Source: Qingshengfaniella alkalisoli
GTDB lineage: Bacteria; Pseudomonadota; Alphaproteobacteria; Rhodobacterales; Rhodobacteraceae
Assembly (NCBI RefSeq): GCF_007855645.1
Contig: NZ_CP042261.1
Span: forward strand, 2,189,501 to 2,253,500
Direction: 5' to 3'
Length of the DNA stretch: 64,000 nt
Below, piece by piece: positions 17,041-24,725 of the stretch. Position numbers and translations under genes: made by a program. Position 1 is the stretch's first letter; every line of letters starts with the position of its first letter. The notes beneath the pieces are model-generated. The model had not been told where the DNA came from, did no database searches, and saw only the letters and a program-made list of their open reading frames with translations.

Positions 17041-18644
17041 CAGGCAGGCTCCGCGGTTGGGTCTTCCTCAAGCCAGCTCTTGAGGATTTCGAGCGTGTCG
17101 GGCTGCCGGTCCGCGACGACATGTTTCAAATGGCCGGCTGGGTCGTCTTCCAGTTTGGGAAGGGCGAGTTGCGGCGTCGAGATAGTTTTCGGTGCCTCAG
17201 TAACAGCGGTCGATGGCAGTTCACCTGTGCTGGTCTCGCGGGCAGCAGTGTCAGGCGTGATATCCTGCATGACAGGTTCGGTTTCTGTCGTCAGCGCTGG
17301 TGTTTCCAACTCGGCTCGCCGGCCGGCAAGAATGGGGCGCAGCACGAACAGCCCCAGCACCAGCGCGACAATTGCCAATGTCGCCAGTTGGATCAGGCGC
17401 ATCGGGTCGGGATTGAACTGTTCCAGCAGGGAGGTCGCGGTTTCTGTCTCGACCGGCACCGCGGTTGCTTCGAAAGGCATTGCTTCAATGGTGATGATAT
17501 CACCGCGCGATTCGTCAAAGCCCACGGCCGAGGCTACCAGTTGTTGAAAAGACTGAAGCTCCGCTGCGCTGCGCGGCTCGGCATCGCCAATCGATTGATT
17601 GACCAGAACCGCGACGGTCAGGCGCTTGATGGCGCCGGGGGCGTTCAATACCTCTCTGGTCGTTTCGGATACTTCGAAATTGGTCCGTTCGCGGGTTTCG
17701 ATACGCTGACTTTTCGACTCGCGTTCGGGGCTGCCTGCATCGCCTGAGGGCAGATTGCTGGCGACTGTTACGCCTGCGTCGCCCGAGTCGCTCGAATGGT
17801 TGTTGATTTCTTCGATATCGGTGCTGATCGCTACACGAGACGTGGGATCGAAGCGGCGCTCGGTAATGGCCTCGCGAGCGGTGACGGTGTCGACATTTAC
17901 TTCGACGATCGCGTTGCCAGGCCCGACGCGGGCCTCAAGCAAACGTGTCACATTTGTACGCAGTTGAGCCGCGCGTTCCGACCCAGCCTCCGCCAGGTTG
18001 TCGACATCTCCGAGCTGTAGAACCCGACCCGTGCGCGCGTCGATCACGGCGACATCTTCAGGGATCAGCCCCGCCACCGCAGACGATACCAAGTAGCGAA
18101 TTGCCTGCGCCTGCGCTTCGTTCGGGCTTGCGGCGGCAGGTGAGATGGTGACAGAGGCGGTGGGCTTGAAATCGCGCTGAAAAGGTGTGGCGGGTTGGTT
18201 CGAGATGTGCACGCGAGCGGCCCGAATGAAGGGCGTGCTGGCCATCGTGCGGGAAAGCTCGCCTTCTTTCGCTCGCCAATAGGCGGCGTCGAACATCTGC
18301 TGGGTGGTGCCGAAGCCGGACAGCCCGTCCAGCAATTCGTACCCGACACCGCTATTGGCAGGAAGCCCTTGGCTGGCAAGGGTCATGCGCAGCTGGTCAC
18401 GCACCGCCTGATCGACAAGAATGCTGCTGCCCTGAACCTGGTACTCTACGCCTTGCTGTTCCAGCGCAGACACGACTTCCCCTGCCTGCGAATTGTCCAG
18501 CCCGGAATACAGCAGCGCCATGCCGGGTGTCGCGGCCATCCGCGTAAGCCCGAAAACCGCCAGCAATACCACGGCCGCCGCCCCGATGGCGAGGGCCCGT
18601 CGACGTGTGTCCAGCGATGACCATAACGAACGCAATTGCTGCAC
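17040..18644 (-). CDS. fliF: Flagellar MS-ring protein FliF
   Basis: A 534-residue MS-ring protein with two membrane segments (about residues 18-38 and 415-435), the ring-building motifs (GMALLYSGLDNSQAGEVVSA; RVHISNQPATPF) and a C-terminal FliG-binding tail rich in acidic residues. The GTG at 18644 is chosen because AGGAGA (18651-18656) lies six bases before it; an upstream GTG at 18692 has no such site. It is the first gene of fliF-fliH-fliN-fliP. Only 58 bases separate the start codon from the prophage attL repeat, so the upstream promoter region is partly phage DNA. Confidence 0.93.
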   Translation of the reverse strand: MQQLRSLWSSLDTRRRALAIGAAAVVLLAVFGLTRMAATPGMALLYSGLDNSQAGEVVSALEQQGVEYQVQGSSILVDQAVRDQLRMTLASQGLPANSGVGYELLDGLSGFGTTQQMFDAAYWRAKEGELSRTMASTPFIRAARVHISNQPATPFQRDFKPTASVTISPAAASPNEAQAQAIRYLVSSAVAGLIPEDVAVIDARTGRVLQLGDVDNLAEAGSERAAQLRTNVTRLLEARVGPGNAIVEVNVDTVTAREAITERRFDPTSRVAISTDIEEINNHSSDSGDAGVTVASNLPSGDAGSPERESKSQRIETRERTNFEVSETTREVLNAPGAIKRLTVAVLVNQSIGDAEPRSAAELQSFQQLVASAVGFDESRGDIITIEAMPFEATAVPVETETATSLLEQFNPDPMRLIQLATLAIVALVLGLFVLRPILAGRRAELETPALTTETEPVMQDITPDTAARETSTGELPSTAVTEAPKTISTPQLALPKLEDDPAGHLKHVVADRQPDTLEILKSWLEEDPTAEPA

Positions 18645-18702
18645 GACAAATCTCCTGCGTGGCGGGACTTCTGCCCCAGTCGTTGCGGCCACACTGTTTC
18701 GA

Positions 18703-18727
18703 GTCGGCTTAAGATTCGGTTAGTCGG
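18703..18727. other. attL: left 25-bp prophage attachment repeat
   Basis: These 25 bases recur exactly at 36652-36676; the flanking bases differ (A versus T before, G versus A after). The two copies bracket a block with an excisionase-like gene at one end and an integrase at the other. The repeat begins GTCGGCTTAA and ends GGTTAGTCGG. It contains TTAA-N7-TTAG (18709-18723), a CtrA-like box oriented so that it can serve fliF, whose start is 64 bases downstream on the minus strand. Confidence 0.92.
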
Positions 18728-18771
18728 GCTAACCAGCGGAAACTTTGGGATAAATTTTCGAGGTTTCGACT

Positions 18772-18990
18772 ATGGAGCAGGAAAAGAACGTTACGTCACA
18801 ACCGGGTCAGTTGCTGACGGTTGGGGCTTTGTCCAAGAGGTGGGGCGTGGCGATGTCCACGATTTACTACTGGATCCAGGAGGGTCGCGGGCCGTCCTAC
18901 ATGAAGATTGGCAACGCGATCCGCTACAGGATCGAGGACGTGGAGGCCTATGAGAAGGCCAATTACCACGAGCTCGGAGCGGCGTCATGA
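18772..18990 (+). CDS. Helix-turn-helix DNA-binding protein, probable excisionase (Xis)
   Basis: A 72-residue protein with a winged-helix/MerR-like HTH (HTH_17 type): LLTVGALSKRWGVAMSTIYYW followed by GPSYMKIGNAIRYRIEDVEAYE. Many excisionases and AlpA-type regulators share this form. It begins 45 bases inside attL, the usual place for an excision factor, and overlaps the next gene (ATGA). It is also the only clear DNA-binding regulator candidate in the prophage, so a repressor or control role cannot be excluded. Confidence 0.7.
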   Translation: MEQEKNVTSQPGQLLTVGALSKRWGVAMSTIYYWIQEGRGPSYMKIGNAIRYRIEDVEAYEKANYHELGAAS

Positions 18991-19391
18991 ACGCGCGCAA
19001 GGGCATGCCTCGGATCAAGGAAAGCGATCTGCAGGCCAACATCGTGGAGTGGATGCGCTATGCGCTGCCGATCGATGCCTATGTTCATCACAGCCCGAAT
19101 GAGGGCAAGCGCGGGCCCAAGGCGCGGGCCGACCTGGTGCGGATGGGGTGCCTGAAGGGGTTTCCGGATCTGCTGATCCTTTGGAACCGCAAGGCCTATT
19201 TCCTCGAGGTGAAAGCGCCGGGTGGCACCCTGACGTTGGAGCAGCGGCATCTGCTCGAGAGCCTGGACGGGCTCGGATACCGCACAGCCGTGGTGAACAG
19301 CATCGAGATTGCAGAGGCCTATCTGCGCGGCTGGGGGATCCCGCTGCGGTCGCGGCCTATGCCTGTTCGGGAGGCTGCCAACAATGGGTGA
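18987..19391 (+). CDS. VRR-NUC domain nuclease
   Basis: A 134-residue stand-alone VRR-NUC protein. The PD-(D/E)xK-like catalytic set is visible: Asp61 in KGFPDLLIL, Glu74 and Lys76 in YFLEVKAP. Phage VRR-NUC proteins are structure-specific nucleases thought to act in DNA recombination or replication. It is the second gene in a chain of overlapping early genes, between the Xis-like gene and the replication initiator, which fits a role in DNA processing. Confidence 0.82.
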   Translation: MNARKGMPRIKESDLQANIVEWMRYALPIDAYVHHSPNEGKRGPKARADLVRMGCLKGFPDLLILWNRKAYFLEVKAPGGTLTLEQRHLLESLDGLGYRTAVVNSIEIAEAYLRGWGIPLRSRPMPVREAANNG

Positions 19392-19644
19392 TCTAGAGCT
19401 GCGCATGCGCCTTCATGTGCCGGGGCAGGTCACTTGGCCCATGGCGAACACGACCAATCGTTGCACGGACTGCCGCCACTTCTTCACCGGCGACAACAAG
19501 ATGCCGGGCAAGGGGCGCTGTGATCTTGTTCGCAAGCATAGCGGCGGGCGCGATACGGGCGTCCAGTTCGTCGGCGAGGAGGGCATTGCGTGCACCATGT
19601 TCAGCGCGGGTGTGCATCCCCGGAACAAGGATACCGAGCAATGA
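19384..19644 (+). CDS. Small four-cysteine (zinc-ribbon-like) phage protein
   Basis: An 86-residue protein with a CTDC pair near residue 28 and later single cysteines in GRCDLV and IACTMF, a spacing compatible with one zinc site. The ATG at 19384 overlaps the end of the nuclease gene by eight bases; an earlier in-frame start exists at 19309 but lies deep in that gene. No family is recognised with confidence. Its place in the early operon suggests a role in DNA metabolism or regulation. Confidence 0.65.
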   Translation: MGDLELRMRLHVPGQVTWPMANTTNRCTDCRHFFTGDNKMPGKGRCDLVRKHSGGRDTGVQFVGEEGIACTMFSAGVHPRNKDTEQ

Positions 19645-19781
19645 GAGACATCTGGGACTGTCTCGAGCGGTGGGATCTCGGTGACTGGTGCGACGCGGTG
19701 ATCGGCTTTGTGTGCGTGTCTGTGTTGTTCTGGGGCGTTCTGTGGATCGTGCCCTTGGCTCATCATGTGCTGCAACCGTGA
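19641..19781 (+). CDS. Small single-span membrane protein
   Basis: A 46-residue protein, acidic and Trp-rich at the N-terminus (MRDIWDCLERWDLGDWCD), followed by one hydrophobic segment (about residues 20-40). It overlaps the preceding stop (ATGA) and its own stop overlaps the GTG of the replication gene, so it is embedded in the overlapping early operon, which supports it being real. Function is unknown. Confidence 0.55.
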   Translation: MRDIWDCLERWDLGDWCDAVIGFVCVSVLFWGVLWIVPLAHHVLQP

Positions 19782-20545
19782 GCGGGAGGGCGATCCGCGC
19801 CCTCAAGGACAAGGTTTCATCCCTGCCGACGCCGGGGGCGAAGCTGCTGTTGTTTCACCTGATGATCGAGCACCGAGAGGGCAAAGACATGACATGTTCG
19901 ATTAGCGGCCTGGCGCGTGAGCTGGGCGTGAAGCGTGACACGATCCTGACCGCGCTTCGAGAGCTGGAAAGGGCCGGTTTGGCCGTCCGGATCGGCAATG
20001 TGATTGCGCTGCAATTACCGGCTGAAACTGTCCAATCATTGGACAGTCGGGCGGGTGCTGAACCCTGTCCAGCCACTGGACAGGAAACTGCCCAACCATT
20101 GGACACCACCTGTCCAGCCACTGGACAGAAACTGTCCAATGAGCGGACACCTTTAAAGGAAGAAGAAAAAGAAAGAGAGGGCGCGCGCGTGGAAAAATCG
20201 CGCGATTTTTCCACGCGGCCACCGGACCGCGAAAAGGATCCGGCCCACGCCGAAATCGGTTACCGGGAGAAGGAGGGGCCGCAGTGTTTGCGCCTGTCAC
20301 CGGAAACGGGTGCCTGGCGCAGTCCGGGCAGCGAGGCCGAAAAGGCGATCTTCCTGCACCTCAAGACCAAGCACGGTCTAGAGGGTGAGTACCGGGCGGC
20401 GGCGTTTAATCAGCTGATGATCGAGGCCGAGACCGCGAGACAGGCGGGCGAGGTTCCCGACTGGGTTCTGCGCGATGAAAGCCAGTGGCTGCTGTGGACG
20501 CTGCGCCACAAGGCAAAAGAGATCGGGCTGGATCCTGTCACATGA
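19778..20545 (+). CDS. Replication initiator-like protein with winged-helix N-terminus (lambda O-like organisation)
   Basis: A 255-residue protein. Residues about 10-75 form a helix-turn-helix domain (SISGLARELGVKRDTIL followed by ALRELERAGLAVRIG). The middle (about 85-150) is low complexity and is encoded by five repeated dyads that look like origin iterons. The C-terminal part (about 185-250) is helical and not recognised. An initiator whose gene contains its own binding sites is the layout of phage lambda O. The GTG at 19778 overlaps the previous stop; an in-frame ATG at 19688 would overlap the small membrane-protein gene. No helicase loader gene is recognised downstream. Confidence 0.72.
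   Translation: MSGRAIRALKDKVSSLPTPGAKLLLFHLMIEHREGKDMTCSISGLARELGVKRDTILTALRELERAGLAVRIGNVIALQLPAETVQSLDSRAGAEPCPATGQETAQPLDTTCPATGQKLSNERTPLKEEEKEREGARVEKSRDFSTRPPDREKDPAHAEIGYREKEGPQCLRLSPETGAWRSPGSEAEKAIFLHLKTKHGLEGEYRAAAFNQLMIEAETARQAGEVPDWVLRDESQWLLWTLRHKAKEIGLDPVT
20029..20149. repeat. Five iterons forming the probable prophage replication origin
   Basis: Five 17-bp near-palindromic copies of TGTCCA-N5-TGGACA lie at 20029-20045, 20066-20082, 20089-20105, 20111-20127 and 20133-20149, with start-to-start spacings of 37, 23, 22 and 22 bases. Two flavours alternate: CCAA(C/T)CATTGG at copies 1 and 3, CCAGCCACTGG at copies 2 and 4; copy 5 is degenerate on its right side. An A/G-rich tract (20155-20180) follows directly. 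All are inside the initiator-like gene, as in lambdoid origins. Confidence 0.75.
20186..20217. repeat. Perfect 32-bp palindrome next to the iterons
   Basis: The left arm 20186-20201 (CGCGTGGAAAAATCGC) is the exact reverse complement of the right arm 20202-20217, with no loop. It lies just after the purine-rich tract that follows the iterons and is inside the initiator coding sequence. It could be a dimer-binding site, a cruciform, or part of the origin. Confidence 0.85.
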
Positions 20546-20575
20546 TTTCCACCACCCAACCAAGAGGAGAGACCT

Positions 20576-20926
20576 ATGGGTGATACTGCAGAGAAAAACA
20601 AGCCGGTGAACTTCGCGGATCCAGAGTGGGATGGTCGGCTTCAGATCGTCCTGATCCGTTGCTACGCCAGCGGCGTGCATGTGGGCGGGCTTGTGCGCCG
20701 TGATGGCCGAGAGGTTGTCTTGGCAAACGCGCGGCGTCTGTGGCGCTGGCACACTGGCGGTGCAGGCATCAGCCTGAGCGAGGTGAGCCTGACGGGCATT
20801 GATCGATACAGGAGCCGCATCTGCGCGGTCGTTCCGAAGATCACACTTCTGGATGCGCTGGAAGTCATCCCGATGTCTGATGAGGCTGTGGCCAGTGTCA
20901 TGGGCGCTGCGGTCTATAAGCCGTGA
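20576..20926 (+). CDS. Conserved phage protein, DUF6948-like
   Basis: A 116-residue protein with the pattern QIVLIRCYASGVHVG, VVLANARRLWRWHTGG and LLDALEVIPMSDEAVAS, which resembles the DUF6948 family of phage proteins of unknown function. GAGGAGAG lies seven bases before the ATG. It follows the replication gene and is the last sizeable gene before the terminator at 21039-21069. The family match is from memory of its motif pattern. Confidence 0.6.
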   Translation: MGDTAEKNKPVNFADPEWDGRLQIVLIRCYASGVHVGGLVRRDGREVVLANARRLWRWHTGGAGISLSEVSLTGIDRYRSRICAVVPKITLLDALEVIPMSDEAVASVMGAAVYKP

Positions 20927-21015
20927 GACCGTTCGAGGACTATGAACACGGCTACGGCCACGGCTCCGGCTACGGCTCCGGCGACGGCTACGGCTACGGC
21001 GACGGCTCCGGCTGA
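20923..21015 (+). CDS. Glycine/tyrosine-repeat micropeptide
   Basis: A GTG start shares bases with the stop of the preceding gene (GTGA) and opens a 30-codon frame: a short leader (MRPFEDYEHG) followed by eleven alternating X-Gly pairs, with Tyr, Ser, Asp or His as X. The DNA is a tandem array of six-base CGGCTA/CGGCTC-type units. The coupling to the upstream gene and the in-frame stop just before a terminator support translation, but a simple repeat without function remains possible. Confidence 0.45.
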   Translation: MRPFEDYEHGYGHGSGYGSGDGYGYGDGSG

Positions 21016-21038
21016 TCGTCAGCGATAACGCAAAGAAA

Positions 21039-21069
21039 AACCCCCGCCAGTAGCCAGCTGGCGGGGGTT
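21039..21069 (+). terminator. Rho-independent terminator ending the early prophage operon
   Basis: A perfect 12-bp stem (AACCCCCGCCAG at 21039-21050 with its complement at 21058-21069) encloses a seven-base loop and runs into GTTTCATT. The opposite strand has a longer T run (GTTTTTCTTT), so it may work in both directions. It separates the early genes from the packaging and head operon. Confidence 0.8.
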
Positions 21070-21138
21070 TCATTCGGGACCATCGAGTTGAGGCAAATCT
21101 TCCACTGGAAAATTTACACTGGTCATTTTTGGTAGTTT

Positions 21139-21167
21139 TTGCACATTGTAAAGAAAATTCCTAACTA
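21139..21167 (+). promoter_or_regulatory. Candidate promoter of the late (packaging/structural) operon
   Basis: TTGCAC (21139-21144) and TAACTA (21162-21167) are spaced by exactly 17 bases in an AT-rich gap just after the terminator and 34 bases before the first packaging gene. It is the only good sigma70-like pair in the gap and every late gene follows on the same strand without another clear break. Confidence 0.55.
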
Positions 21168-21200
21168 TGGTGCGGTCGGGCGGAATGGAATTTTGCAACC

Positions 21201-21428
21201 TTGGCGGGAAAGCAGACAAGATCACAGCAGCGAAAGGCCAAGGCCAAAGAGGCCGGGGATCCGTTCGAGTACCTTCTGAACTGCTGGAAGCGCGAGCGCG
21301 ATCCCGAGAAAAAGCGCGAGCTGGCGTTCCAGCTGCTGCCCTATATCCGGCCAAGGCTAAAGGCGGTTGATGTGTCTGCCACGCTGACCAGCACTGTCGA
21401 GGTGACGATCGGGGGCGACGATGAGTAG
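21201..21428 (+). CDS. Putative terminase small subunit-like protein
   Basis: A 75-residue basic protein directly before the large terminase gene, overlapping it by eight bases. The segment KRELAFQLLPYIRPRLKAVD, followed by a beta-strand tail, is typical of small packaging proteins found in this position. It is shorter than most small terminases and no HTH is evident. The start is a TTG with a weak ribosome site, so the true N-terminus is uncertain. Confidence 0.6.
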   Translation: MAGKQTRSQQRKAKAKEAGDPFEYLLNCWKRERDPEKKRELAFQLLPYIRPRLKAVDVSATLTSTVEVTIGGDDE

Positions 21429-22713
21429 CTACCGCGTCCATTTCAATCTTCGCCCGCACCAGCTGGCAGCCTATGAGGCGGAGACGCGGTTCGAGTGCCG
21501 TGTATGGCACCGGCGCGCGGGCAAGACCTTCCACACCATGGGGCGCATGCTGGCGCGGGCGCTGCAGACAGGGCGCAGCGACTGGCAAGGGTTCTATCTG
21601 GCACCGACGCGGGTTCAGGCCAAAAACATCGCCTGGTCATATCTGACGCGGTGGGTGCGCCCGCTGGGCGTGCAGCCCAATGAGAGCGAGCTGAAGGTGG
21701 TGCTTCCCAACGGGGCGAAGATCCAGCTTCTGGGCGGCGAGCAGTATGACAGCCTGCGCGGGCTCTACATGGACGATGTCACGCTGGATGAGGCGGCGCT
21801 GATCCCCAGCGCTGCATGGACGCAGGTGATCAGCCCGGCGCTGGCGGACCGCAAAGGGCGGGCGACCTTCATGGGCACGCCGATGGGCCGCATGAACCTG
21901 CTCTTTGACATGTGGGAGGAGTGTGGCCTGGGCGAGGATCCCGAGTTCTCCCGATCGCTGCTGACGTATCAGGACACCAACATCCTTGATCCGAAAGAGA
22001 TCGCCCGGATGCGGCGCACCATGATCGAGGCCGAGTTCAACCAGGAGCTGCTGTGTAGCTGGGACGCAGCCATGCCGGGCTCGTACTGGGGCAGGGCGAT
22101 GGCCAAGGCCGACGCCGAGGGCCGCGTCACCAGCGTGAAGTACGATCATCAGCTGCCGGTCTATGTCGCGCTTGATCTGGGTATCTCACAGGGCGCGATG
22201 CCCTGCGTCTACTTCCAACTTGCTGGCACCGAGATCCGCATCATCGATCACGAGACCTTCGAGGGCACCAGCATTCCCGACTTGGTGAAGCACTGGCAAA
22301 AAAAGCCCTACCCCATTGCGACCGTCTTGCTGCCCCACGACCGCAAGGTCCGCGAGTTGGGCACCGGCAAGACCCGCGAAGAGACATTCCGGTCACTGGG
22401 CTGCACAGTGCGTGCTGTGCCCGATGTGGGCTTGGATGAGGGCATCAGCCAAGTTGAACGCGCCATCCCCAACATGTGGTTCGACCGCGACAACACCAAG
22501 ATGCTGCGCGAGGCCATGGTCGCCTTTCGCTCGGAGTACGACGAAGTTAAGCGCGTTCACCGCCTGACACCGGTACACGACTGGGCCCGCCACATTGCCG
22601 ACGCTGTCCGCTACATGGTGGTTGGGCGTCCCGGCACATCGTTTCAGAAACAGAACCGCAACACCCGCGCCAGTTCGCGGGACCATAGCCGATATGGGGG
22701 GCTGGTCGCATGA
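21421..22713 (+). CDS. Terminase large subunit (DNA-packaging ATPase/nuclease)
   Basis: A 430-residue large terminase. Walker A is VWHRRAGKT (residues 28-36), Walker B with the catalytic Glu is LYMDDVTLDEA (115-125) and the nuclease domain begins with the acidic strand VALDLGIS (Asp251). The protein pumps DNA into the procapsid and cuts it. It overlaps the small-subunit gene upstream and the portal gene downstream by four bases. Length and motifs are complete, so the gene looks functional. Confidence 0.93.
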   Translation: MSSYRVHFNLRPHQLAAYEAETRFECRVWHRRAGKTFHTMGRMLARALQTGRSDWQGFYLAPTRVQAKNIAWSYLTRWVRPLGVQPNESELKVVLPNGAKIQLLGGEQYDSLRGLYMDDVTLDEAALIPSAAWTQVISPALADRKGRATFMGTPMGRMNLLFDMWEECGLGEDPEFSRSLLTYQDTNILDPKEIARMRRTMIEAEFNQELLCSWDAAMPGSYWGRAMAKADAEGRVTSVKYDHQLPVYVALDLGISQGAMPCVYFQLAGTEIRIIDHETFEGTSIPDLVKHWQKKPYPIATVLLPHDRKVRELGTGKTREETFRSLGCTVRAVPDVGLDEGISQVERAIPNMWFDRDNTKMLREAMVAFRSEYDEVKRVHRLTPVHDWARHIADAVRYMVVGRPGTSFQKQNRNTRASSRDHSRYGGLVA

Positions 22714-24725
22714 ACCAGGAAGAACGAGAGCTGAAGCTGCAGACCACGCTTGCCAATGAGCTGGCGCGCGCGGAGGGCGCAGACAGTGACGAGCTGCAGG
22801 CCAACCGCAAGGCGGCACTGGATTATTACAAGGGGCTGTTGCCGAAACCGCCGATGGATGCGGAGGGCAAGGCGATACAGGGGCGCAGCCATGATGTGTC
22901 CATGGACGTCTCCGACATGATCAACGCGGACCTGGCGCTGATCGTGCCGATGATCAGCACCGATGCGGTGGTAGATTTCGAGCCCAACGGCGAGGAGGAT
23001 GAACCGCAAGCGGCCGGCGAAAGCATGGCCTGCAACAAGGTGATCATCGAGGACAACCAGGGCTTCATCCAGATCCAGACAGCGGTCAAGGACGGGCTGC
23101 TGCAGCGCAACGGCGTGATGAAGGTCGAGGTCGATGACAGCGAGAGCGTCCAGCAGATGGATCTGCCGCCGGATCTGGAACCTGCGCAGCTGGCGGCACT
23201 CAGGGAGCCGCGCGCGCCGGGTGAGACGCGCGAGATCTCCAAAGGCGTTCTGACCGTCACGCGGCTGCAGCGCCGATTTGTCACGCGGGCTGTGCCGATC
23301 GAGAACATCTCTTACGCGGCCGGGCATGTCGGACCGCTGCAAGACATCCGGTTCTTCGCCGAGCAGATCAGCTACACGCGCAGCGAGCTGGTGGAGATGG
23401 GTCTGGACAAGGATAAGGTGGAGAGCCTTCCTCCATGGGGTGACTGGGACAACAGCGTGTCCCAGGCGCGCAACGCCACGCACCAGGACAGCCATGATGC
23501 AGAGACGCGCGACCAGGACCAGATCGAGTGCCATGAGTGCTATCAGCTGATCGACCTGGACGGCGACGGGATCAGCGAGCGCTACCGCTGCCTGATCGCG
23601 AACCGGCAGACGCTGCTGGATTTCGAGCCCGCGGATCTGCTGCCGTATTCGATGGGATCACCGTTCATCAATCCGCACCGCATCACGGGCGAAAGCCTGT
23701 TTGACCATCTCAAGGCCACACAAGACGTCAAAACCAAGTTGCTGCGCCAGTACAATGACAACATCGCGGTGATCAACAATGGCCGCTATGCGTATGATCC
23801 TGATCAGACCTACGAGGAGGATGTGCTGACACCGCGCGCTGGCGGCGGGATCCGGTCACGCAATCCGACAACGTCTGTGGTCCCGATCGGCATACCGGAT
23901 GTAACCACGGGGATCCTCGCTGCGCTCAATTACCAGGACAAGATCCGCACGGAGCGCGGGGGCGCTGCGCTCGAGATGCTGAGTGCGGATGCGCAGCTGG
24001 TGGGCGAGACTGCGCACGGCATCGAGCGGCAGATGGCGATGCGCGAGGCGATGGTCAGCATGATCGCGAAGAACCTGGCCGAGACGCTTATCAGGGGTAT
24101 CTACACGCTGACCCATGAGTATATGCGCCGCTTTGCCACCGAGCCTGTCATGGTGCGCATGCAGGGCCAGCATGTGCCTATGGATCCGCGCCGCTGGCCC
24201 AGCCGCACCAGGTGCAATGTGACGGTGGGTCTGTCGCCCGGACAGCGCGGCAGCATCCAGAATATCCTGGCACAGTCGCTGCAGCTGCAGATGGCCGCGA
24301 TCGGACAGGGCGGCAACGGGATCCTGGCAGATGCCACCACCTTCTACCGCACGGCGATTGCCTGGCAGCGCATGGCGGGCGTGGACAACCCTGAACGTCT
24401 CTGGATCGATCCCATGAGCCCGCGTGCCCAGCAGGCGCAGCAGGGCCAGCAGCAGGCGCAGCAGGCCGCGAGTGAGGAGGAGCGCAGCGAGCGGCAGAAA
24501 GCGTGGATGCTCGAGCAGGCCAAGCTGGCCGAGGATGCGCGCCAGCATGACGATGAGATTGGCCACAAGTACTACGAAAGCGACATGAAGGCCGAGATCG
24601 AGGAGGCCAAGATCGCAGGCCAGGGCACGATCGACCTGGAAAGGGAGAGGATGAAAATCGATGCGCAAGAGCGAAATCAACAAGCTGGAAGCGGCGCTGC
24701 CAGCAATGAAGGAGGTACTTCATGA
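22710..24725 (+). CDS. Phage portal protein (podovirus type)
   Basis: A 671-residue portal protein of the large podovirus-like type. The N-terminal third (NRKAALDYYKGLLPKPP; SMDVSDMINADLALIVPM) and the middle (PFINPHRITGESLFDHLKA) are characteristic, and the C-terminal 100 residues form a Gln/Ala-rich helical segment that could build the barrel. The portal is the channel through which DNA enters and leaves. It overlaps the terminase gene (ATGA) and the scaffold gene by four bases. Confidence 0.88.
   Translation: MNQEERELKLQTTLANELARAEGADSDELQANRKAALDYYKGLLPKPPMDAEGKAIQGRSHDVSMDVSDMINADLALIVPMISTDAVVDFEPNGEEDEPQAAGESMACNKVIIEDNQGFIQIQTAVKDGLLQRNGVMKVEVDDSESVQQMDLPPDLEPAQLAALREPRAPGETREISKGVLTVTRLQRRFVTRAVPIENISYAAGHVGPLQDIRFFAEQISYTRSELVEMGLDKDKVESLPPWGDWDNSVSQARNATHQDSHDAETRDQDQIECHECYQLIDLDGDGISERYRCLIANRQTLLDFEPADLLPYSMGSPFINPHRITGESLFDHLKATQDVKTKLLRQYNDNIAVINNGRYAYDPDQTYEEDVLTPRAGGGIRSRNPTTSVVPIGIPDVTTGILAALNYQDKIRTERGGAALEMLSADAQLVGETAHGIERQMAMREAMVSMIAKNLAETLIRGIYTLTHEYMRRFATEPVMVRMQGQHVPMDPRRWPSRTRCNVTVGLSPGQRGSIQNILAQSLQLQMAAIGQGGNGILADATTFYRTAIAWQRMAGVDNPERLWIDPMSPRAQQAQQGQQQAQQAASEEERSERQKAWMLEQAKLAEDARQHDDEIGHKYYESDMKAEIEEAKIAGQGTIDLERERMKIDAQERNQQAGSGAASNEGGTS

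Noticed and set aside
18645-18771. tRNA or tmRNA gene as the usual integration target
   Set aside because: No cloverleaf or TPsiC arm is present at either att repeat; the core lies in a promoter region between two protein genes.
20029-20149. Regular repeats that could suggest a CRISPR array
   Set aside because: Repeats are 17-bp dyads with 5-20 bp between them, no unique spacers of CRISPR length, and lie inside a coding frame; they fit iterons.
24421-24475. CAG/GCC-rich repeats near the end of the portal gene
   Set aside because: Codon-level Gln/Ala repetition within a helical tail that is common in portal proteins; no independent repeat element.
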